A stretch of 13,006 nucleotides of DNA from Clostridiales bacterium UBA1316 (GCA_002307055.1 DBTM01000062.1:38625-51630); one strand, 5' to 3'; counted from the first letter of the stretch, positions 1 to 7,139 are shown. A program made the numbers and translations. Notes: generated by a model from the sequence alone, not told the origin.

Positions 1-7
1 CGCTCTT

Positions 8-22
8 GCGGTGAAACACCGC
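8..22. other. Short perfect hairpin downstream of cdsA
   Basis: A 6-bp perfect inverted repeat (GCGGTG / CACCGC) with an AAA loop lies about 30 bases past the cdsA stop. No T-tract follows on the minus strand within the window, so it is not a convincing terminator. In related genomes dxr usually follows cdsA. The window ends before any such gene can be seen. Function unknown. Confidence 0.3.
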
Positions 23-51
23 TCTGCTTTAACAATATGTATCTATAACCA

Positions 52-870
52 CTAAAATGCCGGGAGTAAAATGACGAGCAGGTAAATGACGGGTGCCGCG
101 AAAATCATGCTGTCAAAGCGGTCGAGCATGCCGCCGTGCCCCGGAATCAAATCGCCGTAATCCTTGATGCCGTATTCTCTTTTGATCAGTGAAAAAGCCA
201 AATCACCCAGCTCCGTAATAAGCCCGCCGACGAGGCCGTAAGCCGCCATGGCCCAAAATCCGACATGAAAGCCCATGGAAAAATACAGAATGACACCGTA
301 TACAACCATAGCGGCAACGCCCGTCATAATGCCGCCGATGAAGCCTTCAACGGTTTTCTTGGGGCTGACATTCGGGAACGCGGAATGCCTGCCGAAAAAA
401 ACGCCCGTGAAATAGGCACCGCCGTCGGTAATGAAAGCGACAACAAACGGTATCAGCACGTAGAATCTGCCGTTTTCAAAGAGCTTCAAGCTGACAATCG
501 CCGATAAAAAATAGGGGATAAGCGCACCGCCGAACATGGCTCCGGCGAGCACCGTGAGGGCGATTTTATTGTCGGATTTATAAGATAAAACGGCCTCGCC
601 GAATAAAACCGACATGAGTAAAATCAAAACGGCACGGAAAATCAAGTCTCCCGGGCCGATTAAAACCCCTATCGGTATAATTCCGGCGCTGACTGCCGCG
701 TAAACGCAAAGCCTCTTTTTAGACGCGGCGCCGACAGCCCGAAGCAGCTCGTAGGAGGCGATGACGGAAATCGCTGCGACGACAAGCGTAATGGCAATCG
801 GCGGCAAAAAAAACAGGACGATAAACACGAGCGGAACAAATATACCGGCGACGATAAGTCTTGTTTTCAT
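52..870 (-). CDS. cdsA: Phosphatidate cytidylyltransferase (CDP-diacylglycerol synthase)
   Basis: CdsA condenses CTP with phosphatidic acid to give CDP-diacylglycerol, the precursor of the membrane phospholipids; it is an integral membrane enzyme. The 272-residue protein is hydrophobic throughout, with several predicted membrane segments (about 5-40, 55-95, 105-130, 135-158, 180-218, 255-270). The family signature is present in full at residues 220-253: E-LGDL-SL-KR, then KD, PGHGG and DR-DS. An upstream SPKKTVEG element lies at 169-176. The ATG lies 4 bases after the uppS stop, with only a weak ribosome binding site (an AGG inside the uppS end), so translational coupling to uppS is likely. 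It is the last gene of the pyrH-frr-uppS-cdsA series visible here. Length is normal for the family and nothing looks damaged. Confidence 0.96.
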   Translation of the reverse strand: MKTRLIVAGIFVPLVFIVLFFLPPIAITLVVAAISVIASYELLRAVGAASKKRLCVYAAVSAGIIPIGVLIGPGDLIFRAVLILLMSVLFGEAVLSYKSDNKIALTVLAGAMFGGALIPYFLSAIVSLKLFENGRFYVLIPFVVAFITDGGAYFTGVFFGRHSAFPNVSPKKTVEGFIGGIMTGVAAMVVYGVILYFSMGFHVGFWAMAAYGLVGGLITELGDLAFSLIKREYGIKDYGDLIPGHGGMLDRFDSMIFAAPVIYLLVILLPAF

Positions 871-874
871 TCAG

Positions 875-1630
875 TTATTTTACCTGTCCTTTCACTCCCC
901 CGAAGCGGCGGTCTCTTTTTTGAAAAGAGATGATCGCACGGTCGAGTGTACGTTCATCGAAATCAGGCCATAAGGTTTCCGTAAAATATAATTCGGCATA
1001 TGCCGACTGCCACAGCAGAAAATTGGACAGCCGCATTTCACCGCTCGGCCGGATAATAAGGTCCGGGTCCGGAAGCCCCGAAGAGAACATATACCGCGAG
1101 AAGCTTTCCTCGGTCAGCGCGGTGCCGGAAGCTTTGTATTCTATGGCATAAGCGCGCGCCGCGCGTAAAATTTCGTCTCTGCCCCCATAGTTGACGCACA
1201 TGTTAACCTGTACGCCGTCAAACCTGGCGGATATCTTCTCTGTCTCGGCAATCAGCTTTTGGAGCTTCGCTGATAAAAAAGTAACATCTCCGAAAAATTT
1301 CATTTTGACGCGGTCGCGTTCCATCGTTTCAATGGCTTCCTGAAGGTATTTCTCTAAAATATCCATAATGGCTTTAACTTCATCCGCCGGCCTGCTCCAA
1401 TTTTCGGTGGAGAAGGCATACACCGTCAGATATTCTATGCCGATATTCTTGCAATAAGTCGCGACCCGCCGAAAGGTCTCGGCACCGGCGGCGTGGCCCG
1501 CCGTGCGCGGCAGCCCGCGCTTTTTAGCCCAGCGTCCGTTTCCGTCCATAATTATTGCGATATGGCGGGGGAGCTTTGAAAGGTCAAGCTGCCCCCCCGC
1601 CTGAGGGTCTTTTCTGCCAAAAAATTTCAT
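875..1630 (-). CDS. uppS: Isoprenyl transferase (undecaprenyl diphosphate synthase)
   Basis: This cis-prenyltransferase adds isopentenyl diphosphate units to farnesyl diphosphate to make undecaprenyl diphosphate, the lipid carrier for peptidoglycan and other wall polymers. The 251 residues carry the diagnostic MDGNGRWAK block at 28-36 (the catalytic Asp is D29), then H46, FSTENW at 73-78, a Y-GGRDEI segment near 148-154, and the RPSGEMRLSNF block at 194-204 followed by W-SAYAELYF. In characterised enzymes these bind the diphosphates and Mg. The ATG is preceded by a GAGG element overlapping the frr-uppS gap (13 bases). The position between frr and cdsA is the standard Firmicutes arrangement and implies co-transcription. 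No anomaly seen. Confidence 0.97.
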   Translation of the reverse strand: MKFFGRKDPQAGGQLDLSKLPRHIAIIMDGNGRWAKKRGLPRTAGHAAGAETFRRVATYCKNIGIEYLTVYAFSTENWSRPADEVKAIMDILEKYLQEAIETMERDRVKMKFFGDVTFLSAKLQKLIAETEKISARFDGVQVNMCVNYGGRDEILRAARAYAIEYKASGTALTEESFSRYMFSSGLPDPDLIIRPSGEMRLSNFLLWQSAYAELYFTETLWPDFDERTLDRAIISFQKRDRRFGGVKGQVK

Positions 1631-1643
1631 TGAGCGCCTCAGC

Positions 1644-2189
1644 TTATATTTCGTAGAGTTCCTTCTCTTTTTTCTCCGCTATTTTTTCGACTTCCCTGAT
1701 AAAATCATCCGTCAATTTCTGCATATCTTTTTCAATATCCTTCAGATCGTCCTCGGTAATTTCAGACCGTTTCTTCTGCGCCTTGAATATTTCCATTGCG
1801 TCGCGCCGGATATTGCGGATAGCGACCTTGGCTTCCTCACTGTATTTGGCGACCTGCCGGACAAGCTCTTTCCGGCGATCCTCTGTAAGCTGCGGGAAAA
1901 GGAGGCGGATGACCCTGCCGTCATTTGTCGGATTAATCCCAAGGTCGGAGGTTAGTATGGCCTTTTCAATCGCCTTCAGGCTGGTGGCGTCCCACGGCTG
2001 TATCACGAGCGATCTCGGGTCCGGCGTTGAGATGGAAGCAATCTGCTGCAGCGGTGTCGGCGCGCCGTAATACTCAACCTTGACATGGTCCAGGACAGAC
2101 GCGTTCGCGCGGCCGGCGCGAACCGAGGTAAACTGCGCGTGCAGCACCTCAACCGTTTTATTCATTTTATTCTCATATTCAGTATACAT
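1644..2189 (-). CDS. frr: Ribosome recycling factor
   Basis: RRF works with EF-G to split the post-termination ribosome so the subunits can be reused. The 181 residues are close to the usual 185 and show the family pattern: an N-terminal helix followed by VRAGRAN (about 23-29), the VEYYG-PTPL-Q turn (38-49), and a long C-terminal helical region with RR-LV-Q-KY-EEAKVAIRNIRRD and a charged E/K-rich end. Start choice is clear: an AGGAGG ribosome binding site sits 5-6 bases before the ATG. It follows pyrH closely (24-base gap) and precedes uppS. The antisense open frames across this gene are shadows. Confidence 0.97.
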   Translation of the reverse strand: MYTEYENKMNKTVEVLHAQFTSVRAGRANASVLDHVKVEYYGAPTPLQQIASISTPDPRSLVIQPWDATSLKAIEKAILTSDLGINPTNDGRVIRLLFPQLTEDRRKELVRQVAKYSEEAKVAIRNIRRDAMEIFKAQKKRSEITEDDLKDIEKDMQKLTDDFIREVEKIAEKKEKELYEI

Positions 2190-2213
2190 ATCGTAACCTC
2201 CTGATTGTGTAAC

Positions 2214-2933
2214 TCAGCCGACGACCGTGCCGATTTTTTCGCCCATGATGACGCGGAGTATGTTTTCCGGATCTTTGAGCGCGAAGAGTATGACAGGTAT
2301 ATGATTATCCATGGAAAGCGAGGTTGCCGTTGAATCCATAACAGTCAGCTTTTTTGAGAGCACATCATCATACGATATCGTATCGAATTTGACGGCGCTC
2401 GGGTCAAGCTTCGGGTCCGCGCTGTAGACGCCGTCGACGTTTTTGGCGAGCAGTATGACATCGGCATCAATCTCCGCGGCCCGCAGAACCGCTGCGGTAT
2501 CGGTTGAAAAATATGGGCAGCCCGTACCGCATCCGAAAATGACCACGCAGCCGTTTCTCAGGTGCTTGTCGGCCTTGAGCCGGATATAAGGCTCGGCAAC
2601 GGCCTTAATTTCCAGTGCCGTCTGAACCCGCACGGGGACATCCATCTGTTCGAGCACATCAGCCACGGCCAGGCAGTTCATCACTGTTGCCATCATGCCC
2701 ATGTGGTCGGCCCGTGTGCGTTCAATCTTACCGCCGCCATCCTTCGTCCCGCGCCAGAAGTTGCCTCCGCCCACGACGATTCCGATTTCAACGCCCATTT
2801 CAACACACTTTTTAATGACCATACACACGCTTTTTATGACATCAAAATCAAGACCAAAGTGCTTGTCTCCAGACAGCGCCTCACCGCTTATCTTAAGTAA
2901 CACCCGCTTGAATACGGGTTTTTCTGCAGTCAT
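2214..2933 (-). CDS. pyrH: UMP kinase
   Basis: PyrH phosphorylates UMP to UDP with ATP, feeding RNA, DNA and sugar-nucleotide synthesis. It belongs to the amino-acid-kinase fold, unlike eukaryotic UMP kinases. From the chosen ATG the protein has 239 residues, with LKISGEAL (13-20), VVGGGNFWRG (53-62), the acceptor loop GCGTGCPYFSTDTAA (134-148) and AKNVDGVYSADP (163-174). The loop has Cys where most family members have Asn (GTGNP); this is seen in the sequence and its effect is unknown. In-frame GTG and TTG codons lie 6 and 3 bases upstream, but the GGAGGT ribosome binding site is correctly spaced only for the ATG at 2933. It is the first gene of the visible operon. Upstream lies an M23 gene rather than rpsB-tsf. 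Confidence 0.96.
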   Translation of the reverse strand: MTAEKPVFKRVLLKISGEALSGDKHFGLDFDVIKSVCMVIKKCVEMGVEIGIVVGGGNFWRGTKDGGGKIERTRADHMGMMATVMNCLAVADVLEQMDVPVRVQTALEIKAVAEPYIRLKADKHLRNGCVVIFGCGTGCPYFSTDTAAVLRAAEIDADVILLAKNVDGVYSADPKLDPSAVKFDTISYDDVLSKKLTVMDSTATSLSMDNHIPVILFALKDPENILRVIMGEKIGTVVG

Positions 2934-2968
2934 CAACACACCTCCAATAAGCTTTTCCCATGTATTTT

Positions 2969-2998
2969 AATATAAATAAGGGTAAATTGGAAGAGCAA
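2969..2998 (-). promoter_or_regulatory. Candidate sigma-A promoter for pyrH operon
   Basis: On the minus strand, TTGCTC (2993-2998) and TATATT (2969-2974) are separated by 18 bases, about 35 bases before the pyrH start codon. Match to TTGACA/TATAAT is moderate. It would allow the operon to be transcribed without the upstream M23 gene. Confidence 0.4.
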
Positions 2999-3076
2999 AC
3001 TTACAAATTGTTTCATCGACCGGATAATTGGCCGGGCTGACAGCGGTTTTTCTGACTGTAACTGTGGATATGAAAT

Positions 3077-3115
3077 ATTTCCCGTTTTTCTCGCTGCGCG
3101 AAAAAAACGGGAAAT
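3077..3115. other. Large hairpin between the M23 gene and pyrH
   Basis: A 13-bp perfect inverted repeat (ATTTCCCGTTTTT at 3077-3089, complement at 3103-3115) encloses a second 4-bp stem (TCGC/GCGA around TGC). It lies 48 bases past the M23 stop and is transcribed on the minus strand before pyrH. Neither strand has a T-tract immediately after the stem, so it is not a canonical intrinsic terminator, though it could still end or stabilise the M23 transcript. A smaller GCGCT/AGCGC hairpin lies at 3142-3162, just past the M23 stop. Confidence 0.6.
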
Positions 3116-3162
3116 CAGTTCATACGGGATATGAGGTTGCCGCGCTGCATGAGCCGGAGCGC

Positions 3163-3933
3163 TTATTTCATCGGCAGGTACTTTGCCGGATCGACCGGTG
3201 AATTATCTTTTGTCATGGCGAAATGCAGATGCGCAACCTCGCTTGTCTCTCCGAGCGCCGTATTGCCCACCGCGCCGATAACCGCGCCCATTGCGACCTT
3301 GTCGCCCGTTTTGACGACAGGTGTTTTGGCGAGATTGGCATAGATGCTCTTAAGCCCGTTCCCATGATCGATTACCACGGTTGTCCCGATCAGGTCGTCA
3401 CTGTAAACATTTGTGACGGTGCCGTCCGCTGCCGCCAAAACCTTCGTACCGATTAAGCCGCTGATATCAATACCGTCGTGTGTCCGCCAGTCGGACATCG
3501 TTTTGTTGTAAATGAGCTCGTCAACGGAATACATGACCGCAATGTCACCCACGATCGGCCAGACAAAGGTCAGCTGCTTGGCCATAGCCGGTGCTGATTT
3601 ACCCTCGGTTCCCGAAGCGGCGTTGCTGTCCCCCTTGCCTGCTGTCGGCGCGGCGCTGGCCGTCCCGGCGTCAGAGGGCTTTGGCGAAACAACGGGCTTC
3701 TTCTCCATTGCATCGGCAATCGGGATATCGGCGACATTGCCGATAACCTCCTGGCTGTTTTGTGATGCGCTCGCTATAGAGCCCGTATCCGCCGTACCCA
3801 TTTTGTTTCCCGTGGACAGCAGAATCCACGCAGAGATGCCGATAATGGCTGTGCAGATGAATAGGACGACGTAAAAACCCTTGCCGGCGAGGAAATCACC
3901 GATTTTGCGCGTAAACGCTTTCTTATCTTTCAC
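3163..3933 (-). CDS. spoIIQ: Membrane-anchored LytM/M23 protein, SpoIIQ-like
   Basis: The 256-residue protein has a short cytoplasmic start, one membrane segment (about 20-40), a low-complexity Ser/Ala/Pro/Gly linker (about 47-118) and a C-terminal LytM/M23 domain (about 122-256). The zinc ligands expected of an active M23 peptidase are all visible: H152 and D156 in THDGID, and H235/H237 in HLHF. The segment YSVDELIYNKTMSDWRTHDG resembles clostridial SpoIIQ. In that family the protein sits in the forespore outer face and pairs with SpoIIIAH across the intermembrane space during engulfment. The Bacillus protein is catalytically degenerate, while clostridial ones keep the zinc site. The start is GTG at 3933, chosen because AGGAGG lies 7 bases upstream. 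It is not in an obvious operon. A generic cell-wall M23 endopeptidase is the alternative. Confidence 0.75.
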   Translation of the reverse strand: MKDKKAFTRKIGDFLAGKGFYVVLFICTAIIGISAWILLSTGNKMGTADTGSIASASQNSQEVIGNVADIPIADAMEKKPVVSPKPSDAGTASAAPTAGKGDSNAASGTEGKSAPAMAKQLTFVWPIVGDIAVMYSVDELIYNKTMSDWRTHDGIDISGLIGTKVLAAADGTVTNVYSDDLIGTTVVIDHGNGLKSIYANLAKTPVVKTGDKVAMGAVIGAVGNTALGETSEVAHLHFAMTKDNSPVDPAKYLPMK

Positions 3934-3962
3934 ACCTGTTCCTCCTGTTGATTGTAATTTTG

Positions 3963-3992
3963 ATTTATACCAATTTGCGTTTTTAAGTATAA
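3963..3992 (-). promoter_or_regulatory. Candidate promoter of the SpoIIQ-like gene (sigma-F/G or sigma-A)
   Basis: On the minus strand TTATA (3988-3992) and GGTATAAAT (3963-3971) are 16 bases apart, 30 bases before the GTG start. This resembles the forespore sigma-F/G pattern (GYWTA, about 15 bases, GGnRAnAnT) with one mismatch in each element. The same bases can also be read as a weak sigma-A site, TTATAC-17-TATAAA, so the sigma factor cannot be settled here. Confidence 0.4.
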
Positions 3993-4030
3993 AAAGCGTG
4001 TCTGCCGTTATTTTTGACGGCAGACACGCT
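3990..4030 (-). terminator. Intrinsic terminator downstream of glnS
   Basis: A perfect 14-bp stem (3995-4008 paired with 4017-4030) with an 8-base loop is followed on the minus strand by TTTTTATA. It lies about 85 bases past the glnS stop and ends that transcript. The plus strand has no comparable T-run after the stem. Its U-tract overlaps the -35-like element of the next gene. Confidence 0.9.
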
Positions 4031-4115
4031 CTTTATACCATATGCAGGAAATTATTTAACAATATTTTCTAAAGCTTTATCGAGGAGGCTCCTGTTTTAA
4101 CCGCGCCCGTGCGGA

Positions 4116-5777
4116 TTAGGCCTTAAAGCCGTCTTTCAGCGCGACCGAGCGGTTGAATACCAGATGCTCCGGGCGTGAGTCCCGGCTGTCCGGGGTGAAA
4201 TAGCCCAGCCGTAAAAACTGGAAGGTATCGGGGGCTTTCGCGTTTTCCAGAGAACGCTCGGTCTTGCAGCCGGCGAGCGTTTCAAGGGAATTCGGGTTGA
4301 GGCAGTCCATAAAGTTTTTATCTCCGCTGTCGGGGTCGGCGTCGGAAAACAGATTGTCGTAGAGGCGGATTTCGGCGTCCAGGCAGTTGCACATGTCGAC
4401 CCAGTGGATTGTGCCGCGCACCTTGCGCCCGTCGGGTGTGTTTCCCCCGCACGTTTCGGGGTCATATTCCGCGAAAATCTCCGTGACGGTGCCGTTTTCG
4501 TCCGCTGTATAACCGGTGCATTTGACAATATAGGCAGCCTTCAGGCGCACCTCGTTGCCAACGAACAGTCTGTTATATTTTTTGGACGGTTCCGCCATAA
4601 AATCATCCTGCTCAACCCAAAGCTCGCGGGAGAAGGTAACGCGGCGCGTCCCCATCGCGTCGTCTTCAGAATTGTTTTCGATGTCGAATTCCTCGCTCTT
4701 GCCGGCCGGATAATTCGTGATCGTCAGCTTAACCGGCTTGAGCACAGCCATGACGCGTTTGGCGCCTGCGTTTAAATCTTCCCGGAGGCAATGCTCCAAA
4801 AAGCTGTATTCAACCGTACTGGCGGATTTCGCCACGCCGATGCGCTCGATAAAATTGCGGATGGACGCCGGTGTGTAGCCCCGGCGGCGCAGCCCGCAGA
4901 TAGTGGGCATTCTCGGGTCATCCCAACCGGAGACATAGCCCTCCTCGACCAGGCAGCGCAGCTTGCGTTTGGACATGACGGTATAGTTGATGCCAAGGCG
5001 GGAAAACTCAATCTGACGGGGCGTGCTCGGCACATCGGTATTTTCGATGACCCAGTCATACAGCGGCCGGTGATCCTCATATTCCAGCGAGCACAGCGAA
5101 TGCGTGATGCCCTCGAGCGCGTCCTGAATCGGATGGGCGAAATCGTACATCGGATAAACGCACCATTTATCGCCCTGGCGGTGGTGATTGGCGTAGCGAA
5201 TGCGGTATAAAACGGGGTCGCGCATATTAAAATTGCCGCTTGCCAGATCGATTTTTGCCCGCAGCGTCATTTCGCCCTCTTTAAATTCGCCGTTCTTCAT
5301 CCGCGAAAAAAGCGCAAGGCTCTCGTCAATCGGCCTGTCTCTGTAAGGGCTCGTCGCCGGGACGCCGACATCCCCCCTGCGCTCCTTGAATTCTTCGGGA
5401 GAAAGCTGGCAGATGTAAGCGAGCCCGCGTTTAATGAGTCCGATGGCCAGCTCATAGGTTTTCTCAAAATAGTCGCTGCCGTAAAAGAACCGGTCGCCCC
5501 ATGAAAAACCAAGCCAAGTGATATCTTCCTTGATGGCGTCGACGTATTCCTCATCTTCCTTGGCGGGGTTCGTATCGTCCATCCTCAGGTTGCACAGGCC
5601 GCCGTAACGCTCGGCGCTGCCGAAATCGATGGTGAGCGCCTTGCAGTGCCCGATATGGAGATAGCCGTTCGGTTCCGGCGGGAACCGCGTATGAACCGTT
5701 TTCCCATAAAAACGCCCGCCCTCGGCGATGTCCTCCTCGATAAAAGTGTGTATAAAGTTTTTTGAGGTCTCTTCCAT
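4116..5777 (-). CDS. glnS: Glutaminyl-tRNA synthetase
   Basis: GlnRS charges tRNA-Gln directly with glutamine. The 553-residue class I enzyme carries PPEPNGYLHIGH (33-44, the HIGH signature), the R-DDTNP block (about 69-75), the GlnRS-typical YPMYDFAHPIQD and SLCSLEYEDHRPLYDW segments, and VMSK at 267-270 as the KMSKS equivalent. An anticodon-binding beta-barrel region with W-E--DF and R-LF-GNEVRLK follows. These distinguish GlnRS from bacterial GluRS. An in-frame TTG lies at 5792, but GGAG overlaps it and sits correctly for the ATG at 5777, so I use the ATG. Most Firmicutes make Gln-tRNA by the GatCAB route, so a GlnRS here is a lineage marker and probably of ancient horizontal origin (inference). 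It is transcribed divergently from the thioredoxin reductase gene. Confidence 0.96.
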   Translation of the reverse strand: MEETSKNFIHTFIEEDIAEGGRFYGKTVHTRFPPEPNGYLHIGHCKALTIDFGSAERYGGLCNLRMDDTNPAKEDEEYVDAIKEDITWLGFSWGDRFFYGSDYFEKTYELAIGLIKRGLAYICQLSPEEFKERRGDVGVPATSPYRDRPIDESLALFSRMKNGEFKEGEMTLRAKIDLASGNFNMRDPVLYRIRYANHHRQGDKWCVYPMYDFAHPIQDALEGITHSLCSLEYEDHRPLYDWVIENTDVPSTPRQIEFSRLGINYTVMSKRKLRCLVEEGYVSGWDDPRMPTICGLRRRGYTPASIRNFIERIGVAKSASTVEYSFLEHCLREDLNAGAKRVMAVLKPVKLTITNYPAGKSEEFDIENNSEDDAMGTRRVTFSRELWVEQDDFMAEPSKKYNRLFVGNEVRLKAAYIVKCTGYTADENGTVTEIFAEYDPETCGGNTPDGRKVRGTIHWVDMCNCLDAEIRLYDNLFSDADPDSGDKNFMDCLNPNSLETLAGCKTERSLENAKAPDTFQFLRLGYFTPDSRDSRPEHLVFNRSVALKDGFKA

Positions 5778-5808
5778 ATCCGTCAACTCCAAATAAAATA
5801 TCTTAAAT

Positions 5809-5841
5809 GTGTATTATACACGGTAATGATGGCATTTACAA
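5809..5841 (-). promoter_or_regulatory. Sigma-A promoter of glnS with a palindrome at the -10
   Basis: On the minus strand TTGTAA (5836-5841) is followed after 17 bases by a perfect TATAAT (5813-5818), giving a 5' leader of roughly 30 bases. The -10 is centred in a perfect 13-base palindrome, GTGTATTATACAC (5809-5821), which could be an operator or coincidence. Confidence 0.7.
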
Positions 5842-5918
5842 TTCCGGTATGATAAAATGGAAAAAAGATACCCGCCTGCGTGGGAATGACAATTCTTGGT
5901 GCTGCAAGGAGATAAAGT

Positions 5919-6719
5919 ATGTTTGATATTGTTATTGTCGGGAGCGGGCCGGCTGGTCTGTCTGCCGCTATTACAGCCCGTATGCGGGAAAAAAGCGTCG
6001 TTGTCATTTCCAACAGCAGGACGGACAGCGGCTTGGCTAAGGCACAGGAAGTCGGCAATTACCCCGGTCTGCCCGGTATTTCCGGAGCGGAGCTGTCGGG
6101 TAAAATGCTGATGCACGCCACCGGCATGGGCGCCGAGCTGATCACCGGGCGTGTCACCACGATTTTACCGATGGGGAAAGAAATCAGCGTCGGGTACGGT
6201 GCCGAAATCGTCACGGCAAAAAGTCTGATATTAGCTACCGGCGTCATTCAGACCTCGGTTTTTCCGGGTGAGGCGGCGCTCCTGGGCAGCGGCGTTTCCT
6301 ATTGCGCCACGTGTGACGGTATGCTGTACAGAGGCAAAAAGGTCTGTGTCGTCTGCCTGTCGCCGGACGCCGACGAGGAAGCGGATTTCCTGGCTACCAT
6401 CGGCTGCGATGTGACAAAGCTGAAAACGAAAAACATCATCATCCACGGCGAAAGCAGGGTGACCTCGATTACAGCCGACGGCGCGGAAATTCCTTGTGAG
6501 GGCGTCTTTATTCTCCGGCAGACCATTGCCCCCGGCACACTGCTGCCCGGACTCGAAACCGAAAAAGGCCATATTCGGGTGGACAGAGCGATGAAAACGA
6601 ACATCCCCGGCGTTTTCGCCGCGGGTGACTGCACCGGTACCCCGTATCAGGTTGCCAAGGCAACCGGCGAAGGCCAGGTCGCCGTCCTATCCGCCGTAGA
6701 ATATCTGGCGCATCCGTGA
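5919..6719 (+). CDS. trxB: Thioredoxin reductase-like flavoprotein lacking NADPH-binding motif
   Basis: This flavoprotein is expected to reduce the neighbouring thioredoxin through a CxxC redox pair and FAD. The 266 residues show an N-terminal FAD-binding GSGPAG (8-13), an ATG motif (106-108), the redox centre CATC (129-132) in the TrxB context SYCATCDG, and the C-terminal FAD motif GVFAAGDCTG (231-240) followed by YQVAKATGEGQVA. NADPH-dependent TrxB proteins have about 310-320 residues and a second glycine-rich motif plus an HRR element after the CATC. Here that region (140-200) is shortened and contains neither. This matches the pattern described for ferredoxin-linked or otherwise pyridine-nucleotide-independent reductases of Clostridia (inference). 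AAGGAG sits 7-8 bases before the ATG. I found no good promoter; a lone TATGAT at 5848 lacks a convincing -35. The thioredoxin gene follows after 54 bases. Confidence 0.85.
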   Translation: MFDIVIVGSGPAGLSAAITARMREKSVVVISNSRTDSGLAKAQEVGNYPGLPGISGAELSGKMLMHATGMGAELITGRVTTILPMGKEISVGYGAEIVTAKSLILATGVIQTSVFPGEAALLGSGVSYCATCDGMLYRGKKVCVVCLSPDADEEADFLATIGCDVTKLKTKNIIIHGESRVTSITADGAEIPCEGVFILRQTIAPGTLLPGLETEKGHIRVDRAMKTNIPGVFAAGDCTGTPYQVAKATGEGQVAVLSAVEYLAHP

Positions 6720-6773
6720 ATAATTGATTAAAAATAAATTGATTGACATTAAATTATCGAAAGGCTGGTTTTT

Positions 6774-7139
6774 ATGGAGATTTTGCATTTGACAAAAAGT
6801 GATTTTGACAGCGCCATCAGCGCCGGTACGGTTCTGGTTGACTTCTGGGCAAGCTGGTGCATGCCGTGCAAAATGCTTGCGCCCGTCATAGAAGAAATCG
6901 CGGAGGAATTGGGCGGCAGCATCAAAACCGCCAAGGTCGATGTCGACGCCGAGGGCGAGCTCGCCCTGGAATACAGCGTCATGAGCATCCCCACCGTCAT
7001 CCTCTTCAAAGACGGCCAGGAATTTAAACGCTTCGTCGGCGTCCAGCCCAAGGAAGCCTATATGGAAGTACTGGCCCCGGAAAACGCTGAAGCCGATTCC
7101 GAGGATTCCGGAACCATCGGCGAGGGCAACGGAGAATAA
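6774..7139 (+). CDS. trxA: Thioredoxin with WCMPC active site
   Basis: Thioredoxin carries reducing equivalents to cytosolic disulfides. The 121-residue protein has the fold's hallmark order: VDFWASWCMPCK (22-33, redox cysteines 29 and 32), a DVD strand, and the cis-proline loop SIPTVILFK (about 72-80), then a G at the expected C-terminal position. The active site has Met in place of the usual Gly of WCGPC. Residues after about 102 form an acidic Glu/Asp/Ser/Gly tail not found in classical 105-residue thioredoxins. The ATG follows AAAGG at 9 bases, a modest ribosome binding site. The gene is the natural partner of the reductase upstream and is convergent with the SEC-C gene. I see no clear terminator in the 46-base gap. 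Confidence 0.93.
   Translation: MEILHLTKSDFDSAISAGTVLVDFWASWCMPCKMLAPVIEEIAEELGGSIKTAKVDVDAEGELALEYSVMSIPTVILFKDGQEFKRFVGVQPKEAYMEVLAPENAEADSEDSGTIGEGNGE

Noticed and set aside
3021..3056. GC-rich stretch followed by TTTTT upstream of pyrH on the plus strand, as a terminator
   Set aside because: Only 3-4 bp pairings can form before the T-run, and no plus-strand gene ends there.
4404..5210. Open frames on both strands within glnS
   Set aside because: They overlap a full-length, motif-complete GlnRS and have no independent ribosome binding site or family resemblance.
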